Assembly (NCBI GenBank): GCA_947630115.1
Contig: CANRGG010000007.1
Span: 1-64,000, forward strand
Source of the DNA: an uncultured Clostridia bacterium
Lineage (GTDB): Bacteria; Bacillota; Clostridia; Christensenellales; Borkfalkiaceae
Length of the DNA: 64,000 nucleotides
Direction of reading: 5' to 3'
Part shown: one piece after another, positions 13,590-23,041 of the stretch
Numbering within the stretch: the first letter of the stretch is position 1
Layout of the letters: each line of letters starts with the position of its first letter
Made by a program: the position numbers and the translations under genes
Notes under the pieces: generated by a model
The model's database searches: none
The model's input: the letters and a program-made list of their open reading frames with translations, nothing else
What the model was told of the DNA's origin: nothing

Positions 13590-14140
13590 TTTTTCCGCCT
13601 CTTTGCGGTGAGCCGAACGAGCAAAGCGCCGAGCAGGGTGGAAAACAGCGTGGAGATCAGGGTGGGGAGAAAGATGTCCGCGGGGGCGGCGGAGCCCGCC
13701 GCAAGGCGCAGGGCGATGACGGTCGTGGGCAAAAGTTGCAAGCTCGTCGCATTGAGCACGAAGAGCATATCCGCGGCATAGTCGTTCTTTGCGGCGCAGA
13801 ATTTTTCGGCGGCGCGGATCCCGAGCGGCGTGGGCGCCCCGGGAAGCCCCAGAAAGTTTGCGGAGAGATTTTCGCTTGCAAGGAGCAGGGCGTCTTGATC
13901 GCTTGAGCGGAACAATTTCTTTGCAAGCGGATAGACCCGCCGGGAAAGTTTTGCGGAGAGCCCGCTCTGTTCCATGACCTTGAAAAAGCCCAGCCAGACG
14001 CAGTAGACAAAGAGCAGCGAGAGGGCGAGGACGGCGGATTTCTGGGCGCCCGATAAAAGCGCCGATAAAAACCCATTCGGGTCGAAGAGGAGAAAGAGTA
14101 GGGCGGAAAGCAAAAAAACGACGGCAAAAATGGCGTTCAT
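13586..14140 (-). CDS. spmA: Spore maturation protein A
   Basis: The 184-aa paralogue of SpmB has the same Gate fold. Landmarks are GFFKVMEQSGLSAKLS, SENLSANFLGLPGAPTPLGI and FVLNATSLQLLPTTVIALR. The ATG at 14140 was chosen because residues encoded further upstream are Pro/Arg-rich and lie outside the membrane-protein pattern. No strong Shine-Dalgarno is visible. Together with spmB it argues that the organism makes endospores or descends from spore formers. The operon is divergent from metG. Confidence 0.9.
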   Translation of the reverse strand: MNAIFAVVFLLSALLFLLFDPNGFLSALLSGAQKSAVLALSLLFVYCVWLGFFKVMEQSGLSAKLSRRVYPLAKKLFRSSDQDALLLASENLSANFLGLPGAPTPLGIRAAEKFCAAKNDYAADMLFVLNATSLQLLPTTVIALRLAAGSAAPADIFLPTLISTLFSTLLGALLVRLTAKRRKK

Positions 14141-14224
14141 GTCCAATCTTATGCCTGTCCGCGGCGGAATATGCCGGGGCCAACGGGCGGGGAGGGAAGC
14201 CACGCAATTTTTTGCAAAAAACGT

Positions 14225-14253
14225 TTTACTTTTCGCGCCGATTGATCTATAAT
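14225..14253 (+). promoter_or_regulatory. metG promoter
   Basis: TTTACT (14225-14230), 17-nt spacer, TATAAT (14248-14253). Confidence 0.82.
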
Positions 14254-14282
14254 GGAGATATCAAGATTTGTAAGAGGCGGCT

Positions 14283-16247
14283 ATGAAAAAAAATTCTTAT
14301 TATATCACCACCCCGATCTATTACCCCAGTGGGAATTGGCATATCGGGCACTGCTATACGACGGTCATCTGCGACGCGCTCGCGCGGTTCCACAGAATGC
14401 TCGGCGAGGACGTCTATTTTCTGACGGGCACCGACGAGCACGGGCAGAAGGTGGAAAAAGAGGCGAAAGACCGCGGGATCACCCCGCTCGAATTCATCGA
14501 CCCGCTCGTTGCCGAGCTCAAGAGCATGTGGAGCCTTCTCGACATCTCCTACAATCGGTTTATCCGCACGACGGACGAGGACCATATCCGCTGCGTGCAG
14601 AGGATCTATCAAAAGCTCTACGATTCGGGCGACATCTATAAATCGGAGTACAGTGGTTGGTACTGCACCCCCTGCGAGAGCATGTGGACGGAGACCCAGC
14701 TCAAAGACGGGAAATGCCCCGACTGCGGCAGGGAAGTGACCCTCCAGAAGGAGGAGAGCTACTTTTTCCGTCTCTCCAAGTATGCGCCCCGCATTCTGAA
14801 ACTCTATGAGGACAACCCCGAGTTTTTGCAGCCGAAATCCCGCGTCAACGAGATGGTGAACAACTTTCTCAAAGCGGGACTGCAGGATCTTTGCGTCTCG
14901 CGCACGACGGTGAAGTGGGGAGTCCCCCTGCCTTTCGACAAAAATCATTATTCTTATGTCTGGATCGACGCCCTTTCCAACTATCTTTCGGCGCTCGGCT
15001 ACCTTTCGGACGACGAGGAAAAACTCAAAAAATTCTGGCCCGCGGATCTGCACATGGTGGGTAAGGAGATCGTGCGCTTCCATGCGATCATCTGGCCCGC
15101 GATCCTGATGGCGCTCGGGCTTGAACCGCCGAAACAGGTCTATGGGCACGGATGGCTGCTCATCGGCGGCGACAAACTTTCAAAATCCAAACAGGACGCG
15201 GTCAAATACGAACTGACCGACCCGTATGAGCTCGTCAAGCGGTACGGCTCGGACGCGATCCGCTATTTCCTGCTCCGCGAGATCCCCTTCGGCAGCGACG
15301 GCGAATATACCAACGAGCGGCTGCTGCTGCGGATCAACGCCGACCTTGCGAACGATCTCGGAAACCTCGTCTCACGGACGACGGCGATGATCGGGCAGAG
15401 TTTTCAGGGCGTTCTCCCCGCCTGCGGAAAGAAGGAGGAGGTCGATCTCAGACTCGAAGAGGCGGCGAACGGCTTGTTCGGACGGGTGAAGGCGGCGATG
15501 GACCGTCTCAATGCGCCCGACGCGCTCGATGAGATCTTTTCCGTCGTCTCCAAGGCGAACAAATACATCGACGAGACGACGCCTTGGATCCTCGCAAAGG
15601 ACGAGGGGAAGCGGGAGCGGCTCGGGACCGTTTTGTATCATCTTGCCGAAGTTTGCAGGATCTGCGCGGTGCTTTTGAAGCCGTTTTTGACGAAGGCGTC
15701 CCGGCTGATTTTGAAGAGCTTCTCCTGCGAGGAGGACGAGGGCTTCGAGCATGTCTCGTTCGGCGAGCTGAAAGCGGGCGCAAAGGTGGAAAAACTTCCG
15801 CCGATCTTCCCGCGGATCGACGTCAAAAAGGAGCTTGCGGAGGTCGAAAACCTCGTCAAAGAGCTGAAAAAGAAGGACAAAAAGCCCGAAAAGAAGGCGG
15901 AAGCGGAGAAGGCGCCCGCCGAGATCTCGATCGACGATTTTGCAAAGATCGAATTGAAGGTGGGCGAGATCGTCGCCTGCGAAAAGGTCGCAAAATCCGA
16001 AAAACTGCTGCATGAAACGGTGAAGATCGGAGAAGAGACGCGCTCCGTCGTCTCCGGCATCGCCAAATTCTACACGCCCGAGGAGATGGTGGGAAAGAAG
16101 GTCGTGCTCGTTACGAACCTGAAGCCCGTCAAGCTCTGCGGCGTGCTGTCCGAGGGCATGATCCTCTGCGCCGAGGACGAAACCGGCAAGCTCAGCCTGC
16201 TCTCCCCCGAAAAGGCGGAGATTTTGAGCGGCGCGAAGATCAGATGA
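14283..16247 (+). CDS. metG: Methionyl-tRNA synthetase with C-terminal tRNA-binding domain
   Basis: The 654-aa class I synthetase has the HIGH motif at residues 20-23 (NWHIGH), the Cys knuckle CTPCESMW...CPDCGRE, and KLSKS at about 298-302 as the KMSKS signature. The C-terminal 105 residues, starting near SIDDFAKIELKVGEIV, form the Trbp111/EMAP OB-fold that aids tRNA docking and dimerises the enzyme. A Lys/Glu-rich linker joins the two. It overlaps tatD by 4 bp. The metG-tatD-ksgA order is conserved in Firmicutes. Confidence 0.97.
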   Translation: MKKNSYYITTPIYYPSGNWHIGHCYTTVICDALARFHRMLGEDVYFLTGTDEHGQKVEKEAKDRGITPLEFIDPLVAELKSMWSLLDISYNRFIRTTDEDHIRCVQRIYQKLYDSGDIYKSEYSGWYCTPCESMWTETQLKDGKCPDCGREVTLQKEESYFFRLSKYAPRILKLYEDNPEFLQPKSRVNEMVNNFLKAGLQDLCVSRTTVKWGVPLPFDKNHYSYVWIDALSNYLSALGYLSDDEEKLKKFWPADLHMVGKEIVRFHAIIWPAILMALGLEPPKQVYGHGWLLIGGDKLSKSKQDAVKYELTDPYELVKRYGSDAIRYFLLREIPFGSDGEYTNERLLLRINADLANDLGNLVSRTTAMIGQSFQGVLPACGKKEEVDLRLEEAANGLFGRVKAAMDRLNAPDALDEIFSVVSKANKYIDETTPWILAKDEGKRERLGTVLYHLAEVCRICAVLLKPFLTKASRLILKSFSCEEDEGFEHVSFGELKAGAKVEKLPPIFPRIDVKKELAEVENLVKELKKKDKKPEKKAEAEKAPAEISIDDFAKIELKVGEIVACEKVAKSEKLLHETVKIGEETRSVVSGIAKFYTPEEMVGKKVVLVTNLKPVKLCGVLSEGMILCAEDETGKLSLLSPEKAEILSGAKIR

Positions 16248-17008
16248 TCGACGTCCATGCGCACTTTGCGGAGGAAGGATATTCCTTCCCGGAAGAATGG
16301 GAAAAGATCGGGGCGGCGGGCGTTGGGATGGTGATTTTGGCGGGCGACACCGTCTTTCACAGCGAAATGCACGCCGAGTTTGCCAAAACCCATGAAGGCT
16401 GCTATTTTACGGTCGGGATCCACCCCGAATTTGCCCGGGATCCGCTTTTTGAAGAGGATCTTCGGCGGATGAGGGAACTCGCCCGCCTGGAGAAATGCGT
16501 CGCGGTGGGGGAGATCGGGCTCGACTATCACGGCGCCGAGTTCGAGAAAAACAGCCAGCGCGTACTTTTCGAGCGGCAGCTCGCCCTTGCAGCCGAGCTC
16601 TTGCTCCCCGTGCAGATCCATTCGCGGGACGCCTGCGCCGACACCCTCGCGATCTTGCGCGAGAACAAAAATTTGTTGAAAAACGGCTTTCTCATGCACT
16701 GCTACGGATACGGGAAAGAGGAGATGGAGAACTTTCTGCAGCTCGGGGCGTATTTCTCCTTCGGCGGCGTCGTCTGTTTCAAAAACGCGCGGCGCGTCGT
16801 CGAGAGCGTCGAAGCCTGCCCGATGGACAGAATTTTATCGGAGACGGACAGCCCCTATCTTTCCCCCTTCCGCGGTGAAAAGAACAGCCCCGCGAACATC
16901 CCCGTGATCGTTCAAAAGATCGCGTCCGTCAAGGGGATCGAAGTTTGCGAGGCGGAGCGGGCGATCGGGGAAAATGCCCTGAAACTTTTCCCCAAATTGA
17001 GAAGATGA
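16244..17008 (+). CDS. tatD: TatD-family metal-dependent DNase
   Basis: The 254-aa TIM-barrel amidohydrolase has DVHAHF at the N terminus for the first metal ligands, GEIGLDYH, a QIHSRDA strand and the late SETDSPYL. These enzymes are 3'-5' exonucleases or DNases that use divalent metals. The start overlaps the metG stop (ATGA). A TatD-linked radical SAM gene follows directly. Confidence 0.94.
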   Translation: MIDVHAHFAEEGYSFPEEWEKIGAAGVGMVILAGDTVFHSEMHAEFAKTHEGCYFTVGIHPEFARDPLFEEDLRRMRELARLEKCVAVGEIGLDYHGAEFEKNSQRVLFERQLALAAELLLPVQIHSRDACADTLAILRENKNLLKNGFLMHCYGYGKEEMENFLQLGAYFSFGGVVCFKNARRVVESVEACPMDRILSETDSPYLSPFRGEKNSPANIPVIVQKIASVKGIEVCEAERAIGENALKLFPKLRR

Positions 17009-17598
17009 AAGATACTTATACCTATCGGATCGGAGAAAATTTGTACATCAACCTCACCAACCGCTGCACCAACCGCTGTACGTTCTGCGTGCGCAACGGG
17101 AAGGAGACCTATGAGGGGCACGCCCTCTGGCTCAAAGGAAGGGAGCCGAGCGCGGAACAGGTGATCGGGGAGATCGGCGACCCCAAACAGTACGCCGAGA
17201 TCGTCTTTTGCGGGTTCGGGGAGCCGACCTTCCGTCTCCGCGAGATGATCACGGTCTCTAAACATGTCAAAGAGCGGGGCGGAAAGACCCGTCTCAACAC
17301 CAACGGACAGGGCAGCGCGATCAACGGGCGGGACATCGTGCCCGATCTCAAAGGCCTGCTTGACGGAGTGAACATCTCCCTCAACGCGCCGACGAGAGCG
17401 GAATATGACGAGCTCTGCCGTCCGCTCATCCCGAACGGGTTTGAGGAAATGCTCGCCTTTGCAAAGCGCTGCAAAAAATGCGGCCTGAACGCTTGGTTCT
17501 CGGTCGTAGACTGTATTGGGGAAGAGGCGGTCGGCCGCTGCCGGCAGATCGCGTCCGAAGTTGGGATCCCTCTCCGCGTCCGGGAAACGATCTCATAA
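17005..17598 (+). CDS. TatD-linked radical SAM protein
   Basis: The 197-aa protein has the radical SAM cluster motif CTNRCTFC near residue 20, then VFCGFGEPTFR and LNTNGQG for SAM binding and LDGVNISLNAP. It is a short member of the family of radical SAM proteins encoded next to tatD (TIGR04038 type), whose reaction is unknown. The ATG at 17005 overlaps the tatD stop. The product is compact, with no extra C-terminal Fe-S domain. Confidence 0.9.
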   Translation: MKDTYTYRIGENLYINLTNRCTNRCTFCVRNGKETYEGHALWLKGREPSAEQVIGEIGDPKQYAEIVFCGFGEPTFRLREMITVSKHVKERGGKTRLNTNGQGSAINGRDIVPDLKGLLDGVNISLNAPTRAEYDELCRPLIPNGFEEMLAFAKRCKKCGLNAWFSVVDCIGEEAVGRCRQIASEVGIPLRVRETIS

Positions 17599-17711
17599 AA
17601 AATCGAAGAGCCGTGCTTTGTCGCCCGGCTCTCCTTGTCTTATGTGGGGAGAGATCTGTTCTCTCTGAAAGCAGTATGGGCGGCTCTGCGCGCTCCTTTA
17701 CAAGGGAAGTT

Positions 17712-18548
17712 ATGGAAGAGAAGGAAATTCTCAGAGAAAGCGGGTTCCGGTTCAAAAAACAATACGGTCAGAATTTTCTGAGCGATAAAAATCTGCTCGA
17801 CGCGATCGCCTGCGACGCGGGCGCGGACGGCATGACGGTGCTCGAGATCGGCGCGGGAGCAGGCGCGCTCACGCGGGCGTTAGCGGCGCGCGCGGAAAAG
17901 GTGCTCGCCTTCGAGATCGACCGCGGGCTCATGGAAGTGCTTTCAAAGACGTTGGCGGGGCTGAAAAACGTCGAAGTCGTGTTCCGCGATTTTCTGAAAG
18001 AGGATCTGGGGGCGCTCGAAAAGGAGCTGGGAAGCTATCTTGTCTGCGCCAATCTTCCCTATTATATCACGACCCCCCTTTTGATGAGATTTGTCGAGGA
18101 GAGCCAAAGCTGCCGCTCGCTCACACTGATGGTACAGGAGGAGGTCGCGCAGAGGTTCTGCGCCAAGGCGGACACGCCCGAATACGGCGCGGTGACGGCG
18201 GCGATCGCCAGAAGAGGGGAGGCGAAGATCTTGCGCAAAGTGCCGCGGGAGATGTTTTTCCCCCGCCCGAACGTTGACTCCGCCGTCGTGAAGATCGACT
18301 TTGAACGGGGCGGTTTCGAGGTCCGAAGCGAAAAATGCTACCGCGAGACGGTCCGCTGCGCCTTTCTGAGCCGCAGAAAGACCCTCGAAAATAACCTGAC
18401 TGCGGCGTTTCGGATCGACCGGGTCACCGCAAAAGAGATCCTCCGGGCGGCGGAGATCGGGGAAGGGGTGCGCGGCGAGACCCTTTCGCCCGAGCGGCTC
18501 GGCGTCCTTTCCGACGTTCTTTTCGACAAAGTTTTCAAAAAAAGCTGA
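17712..18548 (+). CDS. ksgA: 16S rRNA (adenine(1518)-N6/adenine(1519)-N6)-dimethyltransferase
   Basis: The 278-aa protein has KQYGQNFLSDKNLL, motif I VLEIGAGAGALTRAL, the catalytic NLPYYITTPLL, and the C-terminal helical domain with FLSRRKTLENNL. It dimethylates two adjacent adenines near the 3' end of 16S rRNA as a late ribosome-assembly checkpoint. The ATG at 17712 follows an AAGGGA site. rnmV (RNase M5), which precedes ksgA in Bacillus, is missing here. The 113-bp gap 17599-17711 holds only a small GAGCCG/CGGCTC hairpin. Confidence 0.96.
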   Translation: MEEKEILRESGFRFKKQYGQNFLSDKNLLDAIACDAGADGMTVLEIGAGAGALTRALAARAEKVLAFEIDRGLMEVLSKTLAGLKNVEVVFRDFLKEDLGALEKELGSYLVCANLPYYITTPLLMRFVEESQSCRSLTLMVQEEVAQRFCAKADTPEYGAVTAAIARRGEAKILRKVPREMFFPRPNVDSAVVKIDFERGGFEVRSEKCYRETVRCAFLSRRKTLENNLTAAFRIDRVTAKEILRAAEIGEGVRGETLSPERLGVLSDVLFDKVFKKS

Positions 18549-18605
18549 AAAGCCGCCGCATTTTCACAGAAAAATTACGATTGTCACACAAAAACATGAT
18601 GACGG

Positions 18606-18644
18606 CACGCTTGAAAATCTCTTTCAAGCGTGTTATACTATAAT
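18606..18644 (+). promoter_or_regulatory. Promoter and perfect palindromic operator of the ABC exporter
   Basis: Arms CACGCTTGAAA (18606-18616) and TTTCAAGCGTG (18622-18632) form a perfect 11-bp inverted repeat. TTGAAA within the left arm is a -35, 17 nt from TATACT (18634-18639). TATAAT at 18639-18644 is an alternative -10. A dimeric repressor bound here would cover the -35. No regulator gene is adjacent. Confidence 0.7.
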
Positions 18645-18673
18645 CGAAATTTTGCGAGAGAGCGGAAAGGGTT

Positions 18674-19369
18674 ATGAGCGGGATCATCGTCAAAGATCTG
18701 AAAAAAATATACGGGAGCGGACAGCGCACGGTCAGGGCGCTGAACGGCGTGAGCTTTTCCATCTCGGAAGGGGAATTTACCGTGATTTTGGGGCCGAGCG
18801 GCTCCGGGAAAAGCACCCTTCTGAACGTTCTCGGCGGCATGGACCGGGCGGACGGCGGCACGGCGGAGGTGTTCGGCAAAGAGATCACGGCGTTTACGCA
18901 AAAACAGCTCGTCGGCTACCGCAGACGGGATATCGGTTTCGTCTTTCAATTCTATAATCTCATGCCCAATCTGACGGCGCGCGAGAACGTGGCGATCGCC
19001 CGCTGCGAGGGCAGCATGGATGAAAAGGACGCCCTCGAACAGGTCGGCCTTTCGGAGCGCGCCGGGAATTTTCCCTCCCAGCTCTCCGGCGGGGAACAGC
19101 AGCGGGTGAGCATTGCGCGGGCGATCGTGAAAAAGCCCCGCCTTCTCCTTTGCGACGAGCCGACGGGCGCGCTCGACTCCGCGACGGGGCGGATGATCCT
19201 CGCCCTTTTGAAACGGCTCAAAGAAAATTACGGCACGACGGTCGTCATCGTCACGCACAACGCAAAACTTGCGGACGTCGCCGACCGGATCATCCGTCTG
19301 TCGGACGGGACGATCGTCGAGGATCTGTCCAATCCCGACCCCAAAGAGGCAGGTGACGTGGAGTGGTGA
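18674..19369 (+). CDS. ABC transporter ATP-binding protein (MacB/LolD class)
   Basis: The 231-aa ATPase has Walker [13 protein letters not shown], the Q-loop in VFQFYNLMP, signature LSGGEQQRV, Walker [13 protein letters not shown] and the H-loop in IVTHN. It groups with ATPases that energise FtsX-type mechanotransmission systems, for example lipoprotein release or antimicrobial-peptide export and sensing. It overlaps the permease gene and shares its palindrome-controlled promoter. The substrate cannot be read from the sequence. Confidence 0.95.
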   Translation: MSGIIVKDLKKIYGSGQRTVRALNGVSFSISEGEFTVILGPSGSGKSTLLNVLGGMDRADGGTAEVFGKEITAFTQKQLVGYRRRDIGFVFQFYNLMPNLTARENVAIARCEGSMDEKDALEQVGLSERAGNFPSQLSGGEQQRVSIARAIVKKPRLLLCDEPTGALDSATGRMILALLKRLKENYGTTVVIVTHNAKLADVADRIIRLSDGTIVEDLSNPDPKEAGDVEW

Positions 19370-21705
19370 ACAGGCTCATGCTCAAACTCATGTCGCGCGA
19401 GCTCTTCCGGAATTGGTTTCAATATCTTTCGATGTTCGTAATCACCGCGCTCGCCTCCACCCTGTTTTTGGGCTTCATTTCCAATACGATCACCTTGCGA
19501 AAGCGGGCGGAGATGTATCTCGAGGAGTCCCATCTTGCCGACCTCATCGTGCAGACGACTTCCTTCGAGAGCGCGGACAAGGAATTTCTGGCGCAGTTTT
19601 CCCCCGAATACCGCATTTATTCGGACGGCGAATTTTCCCATACCGGGGAGACCGGACAGCCGAACATCGCCAAGATCTTCGTCTCCGACACGTCGCGCAA
19701 CAGGCCGTATATCACGGACGGGGAAGCGGGCGTACTCATCGACAAGACGGTCGCAAATTCCGAACGGAACGCCCGCAACTACATGATCGGCGACGAGATC
19801 ACGGTGGAATTCACCGCGTTCAAGGCGCTTTTTGAGCGCTATGGGATCTCTCCGAGCTTTACCTTCCGCATTACGGGGCTCATGCACTCGGTGGAGGGGG
19901 TGAACATCTATTCCAACTCGCCCGTCTTTCTCAGCGAAGAAGTCTTTGAGGAGGCGCTCGAAGAAGTTCTGCCCATTTCGGGGCTCGGAAGGACCGTCAT
20001 CGAAAATCTTTATAACCAGGCCCTCTTGCAAAGCGGGGACTATGCCGCGGAAAAAACGCAGATCCGGGACTATTTTGCCGAAAAAGAGGAGAGCAATTTG
20101 CTCTTTGTCTACGATCGGGACACGATGGAGTCGGTCGTCATCCTCGACAACGAAGTGGAGCAATCCAAAAATATGCTCTATATCTTCCCCGTCATCTTCT
20201 TTCTCGTGTCGGTGCTCGTGATTTTGACGAGTATCAGCCGGCTGGTCTTGCGGGAGCGGATCAATATCGGCACGTTCAAGGCGCTCGGCATGGGGAACGG
20301 GCGGATCATGCTCCACTATGCCTTTATGGGGGCGGCGGTCACCTTTTTCGGCTGTCTTGCGGGCGCCGTGCTCGGACCGCTGATCGTCCCCGCCGTTATG
20401 ACGATCAAATACGGGCTCATCTTTTCCATGCCCAAGATGACGAACACAATCTTTTCCTTTGTCTGGACGGCGGGCTTTACGGCAGCCGTCTCCCTGCTGT
20501 CGCTTGCGATCGGCTTCTGGGCGGCGCGCTCGGTCATCAGGGAGAATCCCGCCGAGTGCATGCGTCCCAAACAGATCACCTATACGCCCAAGGTCATGCG
20601 CGGCACGGGCCGCAGTCAAAATAACCGTCATCTTCTGCTCTCCTGCCGCATGGCGCTTCGCAATATCCGGATTAACAGCGGAAGATCGCTCATGACGATC
20701 ATCGGCGTGGCGGGCTGCGCCGCGCTGCTGTGCACGAGTTTCGGCATCGGCGACACGATGCAGGCGTCCGTCGAGAACGACTACGGATATCTGAGCGATT
20801 TCGACGTGATCAGCCCCTATTCGGCGGCGCAGGAGGAGGAATTTTTCCAAGAGCTCGACGAATTAAAGGAGACGGGCAAGATCGAATTTTACGAGCGGGT
20901 GAGAACGTACGTCGCGACCGCGCACACCCCCAAACAGAGCAAGGATATCTCGGTCTATGTGTTCGAAAAAGGATCCCGAATGAACCGCGTGACGGAGGGC
21001 GGCAACACGATGTCGCGCATTACGGCGGACGTCCTCGGCGTCGGGGAGGGCGACGTCTTTACCTTCACGCTGGGGAGCTGCTCCGCGGAATACAAGATCG
21101 AGGACGTCGTCCCGACGTCCACCTGGAACGGATTTTTCACGTCGGAAAATTATTTTTCGGAGAGCTGCTATTTCCAGGAGAACATCTGGGTGCGCACGGG
21201 CTATGCCGACGAAGTGCGCGATGTGCTCAATGAGGTGAACGGCGTGGGCACTGCCAAGACGATGGGAGACCGGGTCGGCGAGATCGAGAGTCTCATCTCC
21301 TCGACGAACGCGATGAAGTATACCCTCATGGTCTTTGCGATCCTGCTCTCCGTTGTCGTGCTCTATAATCTGTCCCTGCTCAACGTGAAGGAGCGTTCGC
21401 GCGACATGGCGACGCTGAAAGTGCTCGGCTTTGACAATTTCCAGGTGTCCTTTGCGCTCATCGTCGAGATCATGATCCTCACCCTCATCGGGACGGCGAT
21501 CGGCAGCTGTTTCGGCTATCCGCTCATGTATCTCGTGATGAAGCTCAACGAAATGGCGACGATGGCGTTCGTCTATGCGCTCAAACCGATTTCCTATGTG
21601 CTGACCGTTTTCGGCTCGCTCGCGACCGCCGCGGTCATCAACGGCGTGTTCGGCCTGCTCATTTCGAAGATCAGCATGACCGAATCGCTCAAAAGCGTCG
21701 AATGA
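19363..21705 (+). CDS. FtsX-like ABC permease, two-domain
   Basis: The 780-aa protein has an N-terminal helix (about residues 18-40), an extracytoplasmic region of more than 200 residues, three helices (about 275-390) and an ERINIGTFKALG coupling segment. A second such unit follows, with a helix near 435-455, another extracellular domain, three C-terminal helices and ERSRDMATLKVLG. This duplicated FtsX/ABC3 arrangement is typical of exporters or sensors working with the ATPase upstream. The start is GTG at 19363 or 19366, both overlapping the ATPase stop; ATG at 19378 is an alternative. Confidence 0.92.
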   Translation: MVNRLMLKLMSRELFRNWFQYLSMFVITALASTLFLGFISNTITLRKRAEMYLEESHLADLIVQTTSFESADKEFLAQFSPEYRIYSDGEFSHTGETGQPNIAKIFVSDTSRNRPYITDGEAGVLIDKTVANSERNARNYMIGDEITVEFTAFKALFERYGISPSFTFRITGLMHSVEGVNIYSNSPVFLSEEVFEEALEEVLPISGLGRTVIENLYNQALLQSGDYAAEKTQIRDYFAEKEESNLLFVYDRDTMESVVILDNEVEQSKNMLYIFPVIFFLVSVLVILTSISRLVLRERINIGTFKALGMGNGRIMLHYAFMGAAVTFFGCLAGAVLGPLIVPAVMTIKYGLIFSMPKMTNTIFSFVWTAGFTAAVSLLSLAIGFWAARSVIRENPAECMRPKQITYTPKVMRGTGRSQNNRHLLLSCRMALRNIRINSGRSLMTIIGVAGCAALLCTSFGIGDTMQASVENDYGYLSDFDVISPYSAAQEEEFFQELDELKETGKIEFYERVRTYVATAHTPKQSKDISVYVFEKGSRMNRVTEGGNTMSRITADVLGVGEGDVFTFTLGSCSAEYKIEDVVPTSTWNGFFTSENYFSESCYFQENIWVRTGYADEVRDVLNEVNGVGTAKTMGDRVGEIESLISSTNAMKYTLMVFAILLSVVVLYNLSLLNVKERSRDMATLKVLGFDNFQVSFALIVEIMILTLIGTAIGSCFGYPLMYLVMKLNEMATMAFVYALKPISYVLTVFGSLATAAVINGVFGLLISKISMTESLKSVE

Positions 21706-21789
21706 TCTTGGAATCGTTCTTTGCGGCGGGCGAAGGCGGAGCTTTCTCCGGCTTTTAGGCCCAAAACGCTTTCTTTTGCGCGGAATTTG

Positions 21790-21798
21790 TGGTATAAT
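21790..21798 (+). promoter_or_regulatory. Extended -10 promoter of the zinc-ribbon gene (leaderless)
   Basis: TGGTATAAT ends 6 nt before the ATG at 21805. There is no Shine-Dalgarno between them. Confidence 0.7.
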
Positions 21799-21804
21799 CG
21801 GACT

Positions 21805-22077
21805 ATGAAAAAGAGAGAAAAGACAACGGTCTACGAAGATGAAGAGGCGAAGCGGCAGAGATATGCCGAGGCGCATATTGTGGAATGCCCCCACTGCGGC
21901 GAGGGGGTGTTCGACCATATGAAAACCTGCCCCCACTGCGGGGGGAAACTCGAGCCCAAGGGCTATCAGCCCCTGACGGACAAGCAGATCAAGAAGATCA
22001 AGATCGTCACCTGGATCGTCGGCATGGTGATCGCCGTCACGATCGTGATCCTCTATTTTGCCCTCTGGAAAAAATAA
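21805..22077 (+). CDS. Zinc-ribbon protein with a C-terminal membrane anchor
   Basis: The 90-aa protein has a charged N terminus, a zinc ribbon CPHCGEGVFDHMKTCPHCGG (about residues 28-47) and one membrane helix at about 69-86 that ends in Lys-Lys. Such proteins are usually membrane-tethered with the ribbon in the cytoplasm. Their roles are unknown. The ATG follows the -10 element by 6 nt with no ribosome site, so a leaderless mRNA is likely. Confidence 0.82.
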   Translation: MKKREKTTVYEDEEAKRQRYAEAHIVECPHCGEGVFDHMKTCPHCGGKLEPKGYQPLTDKQIKKIKIVTWIVGMVIAVTIVILYFALWKK

Positions 22078-22095
22078 CAAATGGGAGAAATAAGC

Positions 22096-22124
22096 CGCTC
22101 TACCGGGAGTAGAGCGCTTTTTTT
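22096..22124 (+). terminator. Intrinsic terminator with a downstream competing arm
   Basis: CGCTCTAC / GTAGAGCG stem with a CGGGA loop, followed by CTTTTTTT. A second GTAGAGCG at 22130-22137 could pair with the same left arm. Confidence 0.85.
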
Positions 22125-22273
22125 GCGCGGTAGAGCGGGTTTTTGGGGCGGTAGAAGCGGTGGAAAAAAGAGGAGAGGCGGTTTGCGGCGCTTTCGCCCG
22201 AAAAGGACGGAAAAACACTTTTTTCTTTTGCGAAAATCGCTTATACTGATGACAGAAACAGCGGGAGGCGGCG

Positions 22274-23041
22274 ATGGAACAGTCTATCGAAAGGGGCGTC
22301 CTTTGCGAGGAAGGGCGCGAAACAAGAACAAAAAAGGAATCGAGAAAGGAGCGGAGGAAACGGCGACGGGAGGAGATCCTTTCGGGCCAGCGGAAGGGAT
22401 TTTGCTCTTTTTATTCGCACGGCGAGGAGATCTTCAACGCCGTCTCGCACATTGCGGGCGGCGGGATCGGGCTCGTCTTTACCGTGATCTGCCTGATCTT
22501 CGCCTATCCTTCCGCGGGGGCGATGATCTCGGTCGCGGTTTTCGGGCTCTGCGCCGTGACCCTGTACACGATGAGCGCGCTCTATCATTTTCTGCCAGAC
22601 GGACGGGCGAAAGGGGTGTTCCGGATCTTCGATCATTGCACGATCTTTCTGCTCATCGCGGGGACCTATACTCCGTTTTGCGTGATCATGCTGGGAAACA
22701 GTCCGCTTTCGATCGCCGTTCTCGTTGGGGAATGGGCGCTGTGCGCGCTCGGCGTGACGGGCAACGCGATCGCGATGAACAGCAAGGCGATCAAGATCCT
22801 TTCGATGGTCTTTTATCTTTGCATGGGTTGGGCGGCGGCCGCCATTTTGCCGAGTCTCATCGGGGTCGCGCCCGCCGCGTCTTTATGGCTGCTGCTTGCG
22901 GGCGGGATCGCCTACACCGGCGGGATCCTGTTCTTCGCCCTCGGCAAAAAGGTGAAGTATTTCCACTCGATCTGGCACCTTTTCGATATCGCGGGCACAG
23001 TCTTGCAGTTTTTGAGCATTTTGTTCCTGTTGATAAGTTGA
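22274..23041 (+). CDS. Hemolysin III family (PAQR/YqfA-type) membrane protein
   Basis: The 255-aa protein has seven predicted membrane helices after an unusually long, highly charged N-terminal extension of about 45 residues (RKERRKRRREE). Family landmarks are ALYHFLPDGRAKGVF, the FDHCTIFLLIAGTYTPF segment and HSIWHLF near the end, whose His residues and Asp form the metal site of the PAQR/CREST superfamily. The hemolysin name is historical, and a membrane homeostasis or hydrolase role is more likely. A GGGAGGCGG ribosome site precedes the ATG. Confidence 0.92.
   Translation: MEQSIERGVLCEEGRETRTKKESRKERRKRRREEILSGQRKGFCSFYSHGEEIFNAVSHIAGGGIGLVFTVICLIFAYPSAGAMISVAVFGLCAVTLYTMSALYHFLPDGRAKGVFRIFDHCTIFLLIAGTYTPFCVIMLGNSPLSIAVLVGEWALCALGVTGNAIAMNSKAIKILSMVFYLCMGWAAAAILPSLIGVAPAASLWLLLAGGIAYTGGILFFALGKKVKYFHSIWHLFDIAGTVLQFLSILFLLIS

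Noticed and set aside
22274..23041. Hemolysin III as a virulence factor
   Set aside because: The family name is historical. The protein is a PAQR-type membrane protein found in many harmless bacteria.
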